A stretch of DNA of 60,368 nt from Bradyrhizobium sp. Gha (GCF_900113735.1 NZ_FOQM01000044.1:1-60368); one strand, 5' to 3'. Shown: positions 25,961-34,523, numbered from the stretch's first letter. Numbers and translations are program-made. The notes: generated from the letters alone by a model not told the origin.

Positions 25961-25989
25961 AATATTCTTCCTCGGAAGATATTTGTCAA
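25961..25989 (-). promoter_or_regulatory. Promoter with palindromic operator in the spacer (site A)
   Basis: On the minus strand TTGACA (25984-25989), a 17-bp spacer and AATATT (25961-25966) form a good sigma-70 promoter for the binding-protein gene. The spacer is largely filled by a palindrome with arms ATCTTCC and GGAAGAA (25965-25980), one mismatch in seven. The same arrangement occurs before the Rieske oxygenase gene at 29681-29709. A bound repressor would exclude RNA polymerase. The MarR gene diverging from this site is the natural candidate. Confidence 0.65.
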
Positions 25990-26148
25990 CAGCGATGCAA
26001 GGTGACAATTGGCCGCTGCGCTGCGGCCATGCACAGGGCCGGAGCGATACCGGAAACTTGCGAGGCGACACCTGAATTTCGCGGTGCTAGATTGTTGCGA
26101 CGCATGATGCCGGCGCAATCGGACCGCGGTGAAGGGGACTGTAAGGGA

Positions 26149-26742
26149 ATGAAGAAGAGCAGCGTGTCACACCGCGCCGAACCCGCGATCAAGCAGCCGC
26201 CACCACCTGACAGCACCCTTTACGACGATATCGAGGCCGCCTGGCTGGAGCAACGTCCCGACCTCGACCTCGCGGCCGCCTGCACGTTGTTGCGCCTGGA
26301 ACGCGTCAATCAGCTGCACGAAATGCGACTGCAGGACATAGCGAAGGCTGTCGGTCTGCAAACCGGCGAGCTATATGTGCTGCTCGCGCTGCGACGCTCG
26401 GGCAAACCGTACGAGCTGCGTCCGACTGACCTATTCCGGGCCCTGCTCGTCACATCTGGCGCGATGACCAAGCGCGTGGCAAGGCTGCAGGAAGGCGGCT
26501 TCGTGCTGCGCGTCTCCGCCAGCGACGACGGCCGCTCCGAGCTGGTCCGCCTCACTGCCAAGGGTCTCGCGACCGCCGACCGTGGCATTGCCGAGGTGGC
26601 AAGGGTCGTCGCGCGTACGATCGAGGCAAGCGGGCTGAGCAAGGCGGAGATCGCGATGCTCGACCGCTGCCTGCGCAAGCTGCTGGCGGTGCGGACGGTG
26701 AAGACGCCGAAGAAGTCCGGCCGGCTTACGGCGGCGGAGTAG
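26149..26742 (+). CDS. MarR family transcriptional regulator
   Basis: The protein has 197 residues from the ATG at 26149; an alternative ATG at 26104 adds 15 residues. The winged-helix core is at about residues 70-150, with LFRALLVTSGAMTKRVARLQ as the recognition helix region, SASDDGRSELVRLT as the wing and long flanking dimerisation helices. MarR repressors usually sense aromatic compounds. It diverges from the binding-protein gene across site A and converges, with a 17-bp overlap, on the ferredoxin reductase gene. It is the likely regulator of the Rieske cluster. Confidence 0.88.
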   Translation: MKKSSVSHRAEPAIKQPPPPDSTLYDDIEAAWLEQRPDLDLAAACTLLRLERVNQLHEMRLQDIAKAVGLQTGELYVLLALRRSGKPYELRPTDLFRALLVTSGAMTKRVARLQEGGFVLRVSASDDGRSELVRLTAKGLATADRGIAEVARVVARTIEASGLSKAEIAMLDRCLRKLLAVRTVKTPKKSGRLTAAE

Positions 26743-27994
26743 CTGCGGCGCCTGCTACGCAACCGCCCTGGGACCCCGCCTTCAGCAGCGATCTGAGATC
26801 GCATGAACTGTCCTCGGCCTGGCTCGGCGTCGGCGAAATGCCCACTGCTATCAGGCGCCGCGCCACCATCTGATCTCCGGGATTATTGATGCTGTCGACC
26901 CCGACCAGCCTGCCCCGCCGGTAATTGAACACGGAGAACCGGCCAGCTTCGATCGAGCCGCGGATCACGATGCGGTCCCTGCGCGCGCCATGACCGACGA
27001 TCTGAAGCTTGAGATCGTGCTGATCCGACCAGAACCGCGGCACGCTGTTGTATGGCTCATGCCTTTCCGCGATCGCAAGCCCGACGGTGCGTCCCTGGTC
27101 CTGCGCGTGCTGAACCGATTCCAGCCTGATCCAGTCCTCGGCAAACCGGTTGAAGTGCGTGGTGCAGTCGCCAGCGGCGTAGATGCCCTCGCGTGCGGTT
27201 CGACCGTGCTGATCCACCACAATGCCATTGGCGCATCCGAGGCCGGCAGCGGCGGCGAGCTCGTGGTTCGGGATGCCGCCGATGCCGACGACGACCAGGT
27301 CCGTGCCGAGCCGGACGCCGCCGTCCAGTTCGACCGCCACCACTCGTCCCCCATCGCCGACCATTGCCGAAACAGACGTGCCGAGCTTCACCGCGACGCC
27401 CGCCCGGGTATGGATGTCGAGCAGGAAGCACGACACCACTGGAGACACCGCCCGCTCGAGCAGCCGGGAGGCGGCCTCGATCACGGTAACCCGTTTGCCG
27501 AGCCTGGCCGCCGATGAAGCCACCTCGAGCCCGATGAAGCCGCCGCCGACGATCACGATCTCGCTCGCCCGGCCGAGCCGCGCCTTGAGATCGGCGGCAT
27601 CTCCGACCGATCGGAGATAGCAGACCCCGTCGAGTTCGGCCCCGCGGATCGCTATCCGCCGCGCGCGCGAACCAGTAGCTATGACCAGTCTGTCGAAGTC
27701 CAGTACGGCGCCGTCGGCCAGCGCGACTCTTGCTGCATGGCGGTCAATCGCGACAACACGGTGACCCAGCAGCAGTTCAATCCGCCTGCTCGCGAAAACA
27801 GCCTCTTCGCACAGAATGAGGCTCTCGGCGTTGACCTGATCAAGCAAGAACTCCTTCGAAAGCGGCGGCCGTTGATAAGGCAGCAACGTCTCCTCGGCGA
27901 CCACGATCACCGGTTCGGCATAGCCGGCCTCGCGCGCGGTGAGCGCGGCCTCGATGCCGGCGTAGGATGCACCGATGACGACAAGGCCGCTCAT
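26726..27994 (-). CDS. FAD-dependent ferredoxin reductase of a Rieske oxygenase system
   Basis: This 422-residue flavoprotein has an N-terminal FAD-binding GxGxxG-like motif (VIGASYAGIEAA), the NAD-binding motif VIVGGGFIGLEVA at about residue 145, and the FAD-contact motif GIYAAGDCTTH. It would pass electrons from NADH to the Rieske ferredoxin encoded just upstream, whose stop overlaps its start by 4 bp. It resembles reductases such as TodA/BphA4. It is the last gene of the operon oxygenase, ferredoxin, reductase. Confidence 0.88.
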   Translation of the reverse strand: MSGLVVIGASYAGIEAALTAREAGYAEPVIVVAEETLLPYQRPPLSKEFLLDQVNAESLILCEEAVFASRRIELLLGHRVVAIDRHAARVALADGAVLDFDRLVIATGSRARRIAIRGAELDGVCYLRSVGDAADLKARLGRASEIVIVGGGFIGLEVASSAARLGKRVTVIEAASRLLERAVSPVVSCFLLDIHTRAGVAVKLGTSVSAMVGDGGRVVAVELDGGVRLGTDLVVVGIGGIPNHELAAAAGLGCANGIVVDQHGRTAREGIYAAGDCTTHFNRFAEDWIRLESVQHAQDQGRTVGLAIAERHEPYNSVPRFWSDQHDLKLQIVGHGARRDRIVIRGSIEAGRFSVFNYRRGRLVGVDSINNPGDQMVARRLIAVGISPTPSQAEDSSCDLRSLLKAGSQGGCVAGAAATPPP

Positions 27995-28347
27995 GGCTTG
28001 ACGTCCACGCCGCCGTCACCGGCGGCTTGCAGGGCAGCGTTGCCGTCGAGCTCGACATAAACCTCGCCGTCACGGATCTCGACCTTGAACGCCTTGATAT
28101 CCTTGTAGGCGCTGGACTGGCATTTTCCGTCACGGACATCGAACATCGCCCCGTGTAGCGGGCATTCGATCACATGGCCTTCGAGAAACCCCGTCGACAG
28201 CAGCGCAAATGCGTGCGAGCAGACGTCATCCGTTGCGAAGACATCGTCGCCGACCTTGTAGAGCGCGATGGGCCGGTCGCTCACCTTGAAGCCCAACGGC
28301 TCTCCCTCCGACAGTTTCGCGACTGCGCACAGGCGGTGCCAGATCAT
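27991..28347 (-). CDS. Rieske-type ferredoxin
   Basis: This 118-residue protein has a complete Rieske [2Fe-2S] site: C43-x-H45 and C62-x2-H65 (ECPLHGAMF). The size and the lack of other domains make it a soluble electron carrier between the reductase and the oxygenase. It overlaps the reductase gene by 4 bp and lies 71 bp after the oxygenase gene. Confidence 0.92.
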   Translation of the reverse strand: MIWHRLCAVAKLSEGEPLGFKVSDRPIALYKVGDDVFATDDVCSHAFALLSTGFLEGHVIECPLHGAMFDVRDGKCQSSAYKDIKAFKVEIRDGEVYVELDGNAALQAAGDGGVDVKP

Positions 28348-28418
28348 GGGGCGTCTCCTCGATCACAGCTGGGACATCGACGCGGACATGCAGTCCGCGC
28401 CCTTTGCTTTCGATCCGG

Positions 28419-29642
28419 TCAACGGGGAATCTGCCGCCAATCCTCGGAGGCGGAGGCGAGCCGACCGCCGACGGCGCGGATGTCCTTGTAGGACATGGTC
28501 TCGCTCTGGCCGCTCTTCGGCGGCTTTCCCGCCATGAAGCCGCGCACCTCGTCGAGCAGCTGGCGACGCACCCTGACGATCGCCTGGTCGGCCGAGCAGA
28601 GATATTCCTGCGAACGGTCGACTATCGGGCCCATGCTGACCATGACAACGAAATCCTCGATGACGATCTCATGGAAGCCGGTGCTGTTTCCGGCATCCAT
28701 GATCTGCCGGTTCTGGCCCCAATTGTTCGATTGATCACCCGGCAGGCCGCCGGCCATCGGCCACTGGTTGGCACGCTGCACCTTGCGCCAGGAATCCACC
28801 GGCTTCTCGGGATTGTAGTAGATGTACCACTGGATCAGGTTCTCGTCGTCGATCGGCACCGCGATGATCGCGGTGCGATCCTGCTGGGGTCCGGAGAAGA
28901 TCGGCGCGATCAAGCCGTAATACGGCATCACGAACTCGGTGACGCGGGCGAGGCACGATCCGTCGGGCGCGGTGCGCAATGCCGCGGCACGGAAGCCATA
29001 GGGCTTCTTCTCGAACTCGTAGCCGACTTCAGTGTTGACTCGCGTTGCGCCGAAGTCGGTCGACGAGGTCGCGGTCCAGCTTTGGTGCAGTAGCGCGACA
29101 TGCGAGGAATCGATGGTGGCCTCGACGCCCTGCAGCCAGTTCGCCTTCAGCTCGATGCCAGCGGCGTAGACCTGGTCCGGCGGCAGATCCATCCATTCAA
29201 AGTCCGGCGCGGGCGGCGCGTCGCCTTCGCCGAGCCAGACCCAGATCAAGCCGGCGCCCTCGCGCGTCGGATAGGCTTTTGCTTTGACGGTCTTGGCGAA
29301 CTCCTTCGGATTGTTCGGCTCGTTGGGAACGTCCAGCACCGCGCCGTCGGCGCGGATCTTCCAGCCGTGAAACAGGCAGGTCAGCGAGCAGTCATCGACG
29401 CGCGCGAGCGCGAGCGAGGCGCCACGATGCGGACAGGCCTCGTCGAGAAATCCGACCATGCCCTCCTTGCCCCGGAACGCCACGAAGTTGCGGCCGAACA
29501 GCTTGACCCGCACCGGCGCCTCGCCCTTGCGTACGCGCACCGAGAGCACTGCCGGCAGCCAGTAATGCTGGCGCAGCATCCGTCCCATCGGGGCGTCGCC
29601 CGTGACGCGGCACAGCAATTCGTTCTCTTCCCTCGTGACCAT
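28419..29642 (-). CDS. Rieske non-heme iron oxygenase, alpha subunit (phthalate dioxygenase type)
   Basis: This 407-residue protein has an N-terminal Rieske centre (C70-x-H72, C89-x2-H92) and a C-terminal catalytic domain with the iron site D178-x2-H181-x4-H186. The layout is that of phthalate 4,5-dioxygenase-like single-subunit oxygenases; no beta-subunit gene is present. It would hydroxylate or demethylate an aromatic acid. Its promoter carries a palindrome in the spacer (site B) shared with the binding-protein gene. The substrate cannot be named. Confidence 0.9.
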   Translation of the reverse strand: MVTREENELLCRVTGDAPMGRMLRQHYWLPAVLSVRVRKGEAPVRVKLFGRNFVAFRGKEGMVGFLDEACPHRGASLALARVDDCSLTCLFHGWKIRADGAVLDVPNEPNNPKEFAKTVKAKAYPTREGAGLIWVWLGEGDAPPAPDFEWMDLPPDQVYAAGIELKANWLQGVEATIDSSHVALLHQSWTATSSTDFGATRVNTEVGYEFEKKPYGFRAAALRTAPDGSCLARVTEFVMPYYGLIAPIFSGPQQDRTAIIAVPIDDENLIQWYIYYNPEKPVDSWRKVQRANQWPMAGGLPGDQSNNWGQNRQIMDAGNSTGFHEIVIEDFVVMVSMGPIVDRSQEYLCSADQAIVRVRRQLLDEVRGFMAGKPPKSGQSETMSYKDIRAVGGRLASASEDWRQIPR

Positions 29643-29680
29643 CGCGAACTCCCTGGTTGACGCCTCCGGCGTTCTCGGCC

Positions 29681-29709
29681 TAATATCTTCCTAGGAAGAT
29701 TGTTGTCAA
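29681..29709 (-). promoter_or_regulatory. Promoter with palindromic operator in the spacer (site B)
   Basis: On the minus strand TTGACA (29704-29709), a 17-bp spacer and ATATTA (29681-29686) make the promoter of the Rieske oxygenase operon. The perfect 16-bp palindrome ATCTTCCTAGGAAGAT (29685-29700) lies in the spacer. Layout and sequence match site A. The same site could also repress the divergent SDR gene. Confidence 0.7.
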
Positions 29710-29712
29710 GTT

Positions 29713-29727
29713 ATCTTCCAGGAAGCC
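29713..29727. promoter_or_regulatory. Second copy of the CTTCC/GGAAG operator over the SDR ribosome-binding site
   Basis: ATCTTCC-A-GGAAGCC lies directly before the ATG of the SDR gene at 29728, and its AGGAAG is also the ribosome-binding site. The arms match site B, but the spacer is one base shorter, so a dimer might bind more weakly. A regulatory role is inferred. Confidence 0.45.
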
Positions 29728-30618
29728 ATGTCGGGGAATCGCATGACCAAGAGACGGCTTGGGAACTGCATCGCGCTTGTGACAGGAGGAAGCCGCGGGG
29801 TCGGCAAGGGTGTGGCCATCGGCCTCGCCGAAGCCGGCGCGACCGTGATCGTCACGGCGCGCACGCGGAACAGCGGCGGATCGGAATGGCCGGGCTCGCT
29901 CGACGAGACCATCGCCGCGATCAATGAGGCCGGCGGCCGAGGCATCGGCGTGCTGTGCGATCATGCTGATGACAGCTCAGTGGAGGAGGTTTTCAGCCTT
30001 GTCCGGCGCGACCACGGCCGGCTCGACGTGCTCGTCAACAACGTGTTCGCAGCGCCGAACGTGATGCCTGTGAATGTGCCGTTTTGGCAGGTCCCCGCAT
30101 CGCTGTGGGACACCATGCATCGCGTCGGCCTGCGCTCGCATTTCGTCGCCAGCCGGTTCGCCGTGCCGCTGATGCTGCCGCAGCGGCGCGGCCTGATTGT
30201 CAATACGTCCTCGGGCGGCGGCATCCGCTACACGTTCAACGTTCCGTTCGGCGTTCAGAAATCGGGCGTCGACCGGATGTCGCGCGACATGGCGCATGAG
30301 CTGAAGCCCTTCGGCATCGCCGCGGTCTCGATCTGGCCCGGCTACATCAAAAGCGAGAAGCTTGCGGCGCAGCCCGACCGCGTGCCGCCGGCACTCGCCA
30401 AACTGATTGCCGAACGCGGCGAGACGCCGGTGTTCGCCGGGCGGGCGGTCGCCGCGCTCGCCGCCGATCCCGGCGTGATGGCCAAAAGCGGCCAGATCCT
30501 GCTCGCCTCGGAGTTGGCGGCCGAATACGGCTTCACCGATGTCGACGGCAAGGTCCCGCCGCCGCCGAGCCGCGATCCCGCACCGCTGTCCGTGTTCACG
30601 CCAAACGTCAAGACCTGA
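29728..30618 (+). CDS. Short-chain dehydrogenase/reductase (DHRS1-like) lacking the catalytic Tyr
   Basis: This 296-residue SDR has the cofactor motif TGGSRGVGKG (residues 19-28) and the NN motif LVNNVF. The catalytic Ser lies in NTSSGGG (161-162). The YxxxK motif reads FGVQK: Phe174 stands where Tyr is expected, while Lys178 is kept. The start has an AGGAAG site inside an operator-like palindrome. It diverges from the Rieske oxygenase operon and could oxidise its dihydrodiol or alcohol product, though the Tyr change casts doubt on activity. A cupin gene follows 14 bp later. Confidence 0.85.
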   Translation: MSGNRMTKRRLGNCIALVTGGSRGVGKGVAIGLAEAGATVIVTARTRNSGGSEWPGSLDETIAAINEAGGRGIGVLCDHADDSSVEEVFSLVRRDHGRLDVLVNNVFAAPNVMPVNVPFWQVPASLWDTMHRVGLRSHFVASRFAVPLMLPQRRGLIVNTSSGGGIRYTFNVPFGVQKSGVDRMSRDMAHELKPFGIAAVSIWPGYIKSEKLAAQPDRVPPALAKLIAERGETPVFAGRAVAALAADPGVMAKSGQILLASELAAEYGFTDVDGKVPPPPSRDPAPLSVFTPNVKT

Positions 30619-30632
30619 GGGAGGAGAAACCC

Positions 30633-31145
30633 ATGCGGATCGCAATCGCAGCCCTGGCGCCGTTCGCGGAGCGCGACTGGCACCCGGTGTCACTGGCCCT
30701 TATCAGCGGCTTCGCCTGCGCGGTCGGGATCGCCAAGACCATTGCGCTGGCGATGAGCGCGACAACAGCATTCCCGGCACCGCTGTGCGCCGAGATGTCT
30801 TCGTCGGGCACGTCGCTCAACAAGGTCGAGGTGATTTCCTCGGACGCGCTGCCGAATGTACCAGGCAAGCGCGTCACGGTTGTGCGCGTCAGCTACGGGC
30901 CAGGCGGCTTCACGCCGCCGCACCGCCACGGCGGCTCGGTGACCGCCTACATCACCAAAGGTCAGGTCCGCTCACAGCTGAGCGGTGGCCCGCTGGAGAC
31001 GTTCGAGGTAGGGCAATCGTTCTTCGAACCGCCCGGCGCGACGCATCTCGTTTCCGCCAACGCGAGCAACACCGAACCGGCCGAACTGATAGCCGTCTTT
31101 GTCGCTGATGAGGGAGCTGAATTGACCACCCTTCTCGAGCCATAG
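30633..31145 (+). CDS. Cupin domain protein with N-terminal membrane segment
   Basis: The protein has 170 residues. A hydrophobic segment at about 20-45 is a signal or anchor. A single cupin barrel follows with a metal site of the form PPHRHGG...E and a late His (GATHLVS). The closing SANASNTEPAELIAVFVADE is nearly the same in two other cupins of this window (34741-35247 and 42293-42727). A strong GGAGG site precedes it. It is likely exported and metal-binding; the role is unknown. It shares a transcript with the SDR gene. Confidence 0.82.
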   Translation: MRIAIAALAPFAERDWHPVSLALISGFACAVGIAKTIALAMSATTAFPAPLCAEMSSSGTSLNKVEVISSDALPNVPGKRVTVVRVSYGPGGFTPPHRHGGSVTAYITKGQVRSQLSGGPLETFEVGQSFFEPPGATHLVSANASNTEPAELIAVFVADEGAELTTLLEP

Positions 31146-31374
31146 TTCAACGGACCGGCCCGCTTCTGCTGCCCAACGGGGCCGAAGAACACGGTCTCGC
31201 AGTTGCCCTGTGGATCGCCGTCGAGACGGTGGACGACAATACCGGACCCGAGTTCCGTGCGTGACGAGAGGCGCACCGACAGCTGCGTCGGCACATCGGC
31301 TACGCATAGATTGGCGCCATGTCCTCATGCTCCAAAGCGGAGGAGCCATCGTATCGAGCCACCTCGGAGCTCCG

Positions 31375-31920
31375 TTACCGATCAGACGGAGCCTTGAAAT
31401 CGTATGAAATGCGTCCAGCCGGCAGGTAGAACAGCGCGATCACCGCGCCGCCCCTGACCTCGGGATAGTGCCTGCTGCCCGGATCCGGCGCCGTCCAGCC
31501 CGGTCCCTGCCATCCCTGCAATCCCTTCAACTCCGCGCCCTCGTTCAGGGGCACCACGAGGTTGAGTTCGCCATAGGGATGACCGTGATACTGGCCGCGC
31601 AGCACTTCGTGGTCGTCCTCGTCCTTGAAGCGGCGAGGATCGGCGCTGTTCATGTACACAGCGGTGATACTGAACTGGAAGGTTTCAGCCGTCGGCTCCA
31701 GGATGCGGCTGCGCCGGTAATTCGGGCCGTCCACCTCCTGGTTTGCCGCCCATCCCTCCTCGACCCCGGCCTTGATCAAGCGGGCGAGATCACGATAGAG
31801 GGCGCTGTCTTTCCCATAATTTTCGTTGAGCCAAAGCTCCATCTCGGCGCCGGGGGTCATGTCCTTGATCTCCCGGAGGAACGGAATGCTACGCTGGATG
31901 AGTTCTTCCCGGCTTCCCAT
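31375..31920 (-). CDS. DUF4863 protein, 4-hydroxylaminobenzoate lyase-like (PnbB-like)
   Basis: This 181-residue protein matches, from memory, the DUF4863 family that includes 4-hydroxylaminobenzoate lyase PnbB. It has a helical N terminus and a beta-rich cupin-like core with HGHPYGELNLVVPL and a final GGAVIALFYLPAGRISYDF. PnbB converts 4-hydroxylaminobenzoate to protocatechuate and ammonia. A GAGGAGACC site precedes the start. The nitroreductase gene lies 24 bp upstream in the same operon, as in pnbA-pnbB loci, which supports the call. Confidence 0.68.
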   Translation of the reverse strand: MGSREELIQRSIPFLREIKDMTPGAEMELWLNENYGKDSALYRDLARLIKAGVEEGWAANQEVDGPNYRRSRILEPTAETFQFSITAVYMNSADPRRFKDEDDHEVLRGQYHGHPYGELNLVVPLNEGAELKGLQGWQGPGWTAPDPGSRHYPEVRGGAVIALFYLPAGRISYDFKAPSDR

Positions 31921-31944
31921 AGTGGTCTCCTCTTCGACTAGGTC

Positions 31945-32694
31945 TTACAGTTCGAATCCCTGAAACGTGGCGAACTCATCAATGTCCGCCCGTGGCATCA
32001 ATGTTTCCCGTCCCTCGGCTTTGGCCTTCCCGATGGAGATGCCGCACACCACCATCTGCTCGTCCGGTATCGATAGCAGGCGGCGCAAGATCCGGTGATA
32101 TTTCGCGAACGTCTCCTGCGGACAGGACTGAAGCCCGCGTCCCGCCGCCGCGAGCATCACGTTCTGCACGAACATTCCGAGGTCGAGCCAACTTCCGACT
32201 TCCAGGCGACGATCGATGGTCACGATCAATCCCACCGGTGCGCCGAAGAATGTGTAGTTCTTGGCGGTTTGTCTGCTCCTCGCGTCGAGATCGATTTGAG
32301 CAATTCCGAGCGAACCATAGAACAGTCGTCCGAATTCTTGTCGTCGCTTGAGGTACAGATCGGGTAAGTCGCTGGCGTAGTATTTGTATTCCGATATGTG
32401 CTCGTCGCGGGAGTTTTGGTGTGCATCCAGCAGCGCCGTCGAGACTCTGTCCTTGGCCGCGCCAGCCAGCACGTAGACGTGCCAGGGCTGGATGTTCGCA
32501 CCGCTGGGCGCGAACCGCGCGACACGGAGGATCTGCTCGATCGTCTGTCGAGGGACCGGAGCGTTGCAAAACTCGCGGCACGCAAACCGCCCAACCAAGA
32601 TCTGATCGATCGGGCTCAGCGCAAGGGCACCATCCTCACGCCTGCCGATCACGGCTTCTTTAGGACCGGATATCGCCGCATGGTTGATGCCCAT
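31945..32694 (-). CDS. Nitroreductase (4-nitrobenzoate reductase PnbA-like)
   Basis: This 249-residue FMN-dependent nitroreductase has the N-terminal RFACREFCNAPVPRQTIEQI, the FMN contacts in RFAPSGANIQPWHVYVL and the C-terminal GISIGKAKAE. The size and the PnbB-like neighbour suggest reduction of a nitrobenzoate-type compound to the hydroxylamine. An AGAAGGAAG site precedes the start. It sits between an HD-domain gene (28 bp upstream) and the lyase gene, all leftward, so the three are one operon. Confidence 0.82.
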   Translation of the reverse strand: MGINHAAISGPKEAVIGRREDGALALSPIDQILVGRFACREFCNAPVPRQTIEQILRVARFAPSGANIQPWHVYVLAGAAKDRVSTALLDAHQNSRDEHISEYKYYASDLPDLYLKRRQEFGRLFYGSLGIAQIDLDARSRQTAKNYTFFGAPVGLIVTIDRRLEVGSWLDLGMFVQNVMLAAAGRGLQSCPQETFAKYHRILRRLLSIPDEQMVVCGISIGKAKAEGRETLMPRADIDEFATFQGFEL

Positions 32695-32722
32695 CTCGAC
32701 TTCCTTCTATGGCAACGAGCGA

Positions 32723-33364
32723 TCAGTGCGGCCAGGCGGAGCCAAGGATGATCGAGCAGAAGTTCTGACGGACATAGTTCATGTCCTTCAGCGACAGGAC
32801 GTCGGCCTTCACGTTTCCGAACGTCGTCAGCGGCTTTTTGATGATGCCATCGGCGAAGTGATCGATGATATTCTCCTTGAAGTTTGTCTCGCGCGGATGA
32901 TGGACGCAGACATGATCGCGCTGTTCATGCGTGAAGTCGTGATAGGCAATGCCGAGCACGTCCATCTCCACACCAACGGTCACCAGGGCAATAGTGGGGC
33001 GCATATGCTCGGGGATTCCGGGCGTGGTGTGGAGCGCGATCGCGGTCCAGACGTCCTCGATGTCACGCTCGGGCACGCCGTAGCTTTTCATGAATTTGCG
33101 GGCGGCATTGGCGCCGTCGACCTCGAAGCGCAGATCGGGGCTCGAATATTTCTCGGTGAGACCCATGTCGTGGAACATGGCGCCGAGGTAAAGCAATTCC
33201 GGGTCGTATTTCAGCCCGCGGCGCTCGCCAGTGAGCGCGCCCCAAAGGAAGACGCGGCGACTGTGGTTATAGAGCAGGTCGTCTTCGGTATCGCGCACGA
33301 GCTGCGTGGCGGCGCGCGCGATGGCGCTGTCAGGCACGCGGATGCCGGCGATGATCTCGGACAT
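32723..33364 (-). CDS. HD domain protein 1 (cyanamide hydratase-like)
   Basis: This 213-residue metal-dependent HD-domain protein has H34, the H65-D66 pair (AMFHDMGL) and H112 in IALHTTPGIP. The pattern RFEVDGANAA between them recalls the cyanamide-hydratase-like branch rather than nucleotide phosphohydrolases. A paralogue lies at 36574. It is the first gene of the nitroreductase operon, with a GAGGAG site, and a 78-bp repeat upstream is shared with the second operon. The substrate is unknown. Confidence 0.8.
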   Translation of the reverse strand: MSEIIAGIRVPDSAIARAATQLVRDTEDDLLYNHSRRVFLWGALTGERRGLKYDPELLYLGAMFHDMGLTEKYSSPDLRFEVDGANAARKFMKSYGVPERDIEDVWTAIALHTTPGIPEHMRPTIALVTVGVEMDVLGIAYHDFTHEQRDHVCVHHPRETNFKENIIDHFADGIIKKPLTTFGNVKADVLSLKDMNYVRQNFCSIILGSAWPH

Positions 33365-33430
33365 GGAGCAATCTCCTCGGTTGGATAACAGGCTGGTTGC
33401 TTGTCGGGATTAGGCAACAGAGCTCTGCTC

Positions 33431-33508
33431 CGGACAACAAGCGGGATGCTACGGATCAGGACAGCCGTACGTCGTTTCCTGACAAAGGGCCGCTCGGAGC
33501 CTTCAGGG
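33431..33508 (-). promoter_or_regulatory. Duplicated promoter element, copy 1 (before the HD1 operon)
   Basis: About 78 bp, of which 29 bp (33449-33477) are identical to 38401-38429 and the rest is about 80% similar. On the minus strand it carries two TGTC boxes 21 bp apart (33481-33484 and 33460-33463). That period is the one reported for tandem half-sites of GlxA-like (DJ-1/AraC) regulators such as Pseudomonas ArgR. A gene for such a regulator ends 41 bp to the right. Copy 2 lies before the second operon. Confidence 0.65.
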
Positions 33509-33548
33509 CAGTAGGAGCCCGCAGTTTCGTCCTCGGATAGCTCGCGAT

Positions 33549-34523
33549 CTATTCCGTTTCCGCCCGCCGGAAGCTGGCGCGATATTGGACAGGGGTCACG
33601 CCGAGACGGGTGCTGAAGACAATCCTCATCCGGTCCGCCGACCCGAACCCGCAGTCGAAGGCAATGGCCTTCAGCGGCCGATCACTTGCTTCCAGCATCA
33701 TGCGCGCCGCATCAACGCGGGCGCGCTCGATGAATTCGTGCGGCGTGGTCCCGGTCACCTGCCCGAAATGCCGCGCCAGATTCCGGGCGCTCATGCCGAC
33801 GACCGCCGCAAGCGACTCCAGCGTGTGGCGATCTCCAATGTTCGCCATGACATGGTCCTGGATGCGTGCGATGGGCGATTCCGGATCGGCAGGTGCCGTG
33901 AGATAGGGACTGAACTGCGACTGTCCGCCCTGGCGCTGGGCAACCACCACCAGCCGCTTGGCGACCTTAAGCGCCGTTTCCGCACCGTGCCGCTGCCCGA
34001 CCAGCGCGAGGCCCAGATCTATCCCCGCAGTCACACCGGCCGCGGTAATCAACCGCCCATCGCGCACATAGATCAAGTCCGGTTCGACTTTCGCCTTCGG
34101 GAATCTGGCCGCCAGCGCCTGTGCATCCTGCCAATGGGTTGTAACCCGCCGATCATCTAGGAGACCGGCATAGCCAAGGACAAAGGCCCCAGTGCAGATC
34201 GACCCATAAACGCTCGAGCGCCACGGCAGCTCCTTGACCCACTGAAGCAGGCAGGGTTCGGGCTCCGCTTCCGGCGGCGCCGGGGTGCCGGCCACCAGAA
34301 CAATGTCGAAACCGCCCGCCGCCTCCTCGAAGGTCAGGTCGGCCACCATGCGGATGCCGTTCGACGCACGCAGCGGATTGCGGTGGGCAGCAACCAAAAC
34401 GGTTTCGTAGTGATCCGCGCTGCCGAGAAACGTGTTCGCCTCGCTGAACACATCCATCGGCCCCGCCACGTCCAGGGCCTGGACCCCCTCACAGACGACG
34501 ATCGCGACAGCTTGTACCGGCAC
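33549..34523 (-). CDS. GlxA family transcriptional regulator (DJ-1/PfpI plus AraC)
   Basis: The protein has 324 residues. The DJ-1/PfpI-like domain is at about 1-185, with its nucleophile-elbow Cys110 in GSICTGAFVLG. Two AraC helix-turn-helix motifs follow at about 220-320 (LESLAAVVGMSARNLARHF and IAFDCGFGSADRMRIVF). Such regulators activate catabolic genes in response to nitrogenous compounds. It starts at GTG (34523). It lies between two operons that share a TGTC-N17-TGTC element and is their likely activator. Confidence 0.92.
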   Translation of the reverse strand: MPVQAVAIVVCEGVQALDVAGPMDVFSEANTFLGSADHYETVLVAAHRNPLRASNGIRMVADLTFEEAAGGFDIVLVAGTPAPPEAEPEPCLLQWVKELPWRSSVYGSICTGAFVLGYAGLLDDRRVTTHWQDAQALAARFPKAKVEPDLIYVRDGRLITAAGVTAGIDLGLALVGQRHGAETALKVAKRLVVVAQRQGGQSQFSPYLTAPADPESPIARIQDHVMANIGDRHTLESLAAVVGMSARNLARHFGQVTGTTPHEFIERARVDAARMMLEASDRPLKAIAFDCGFGSADRMRIVFSTRLGVTPVQYRASFRRAETE

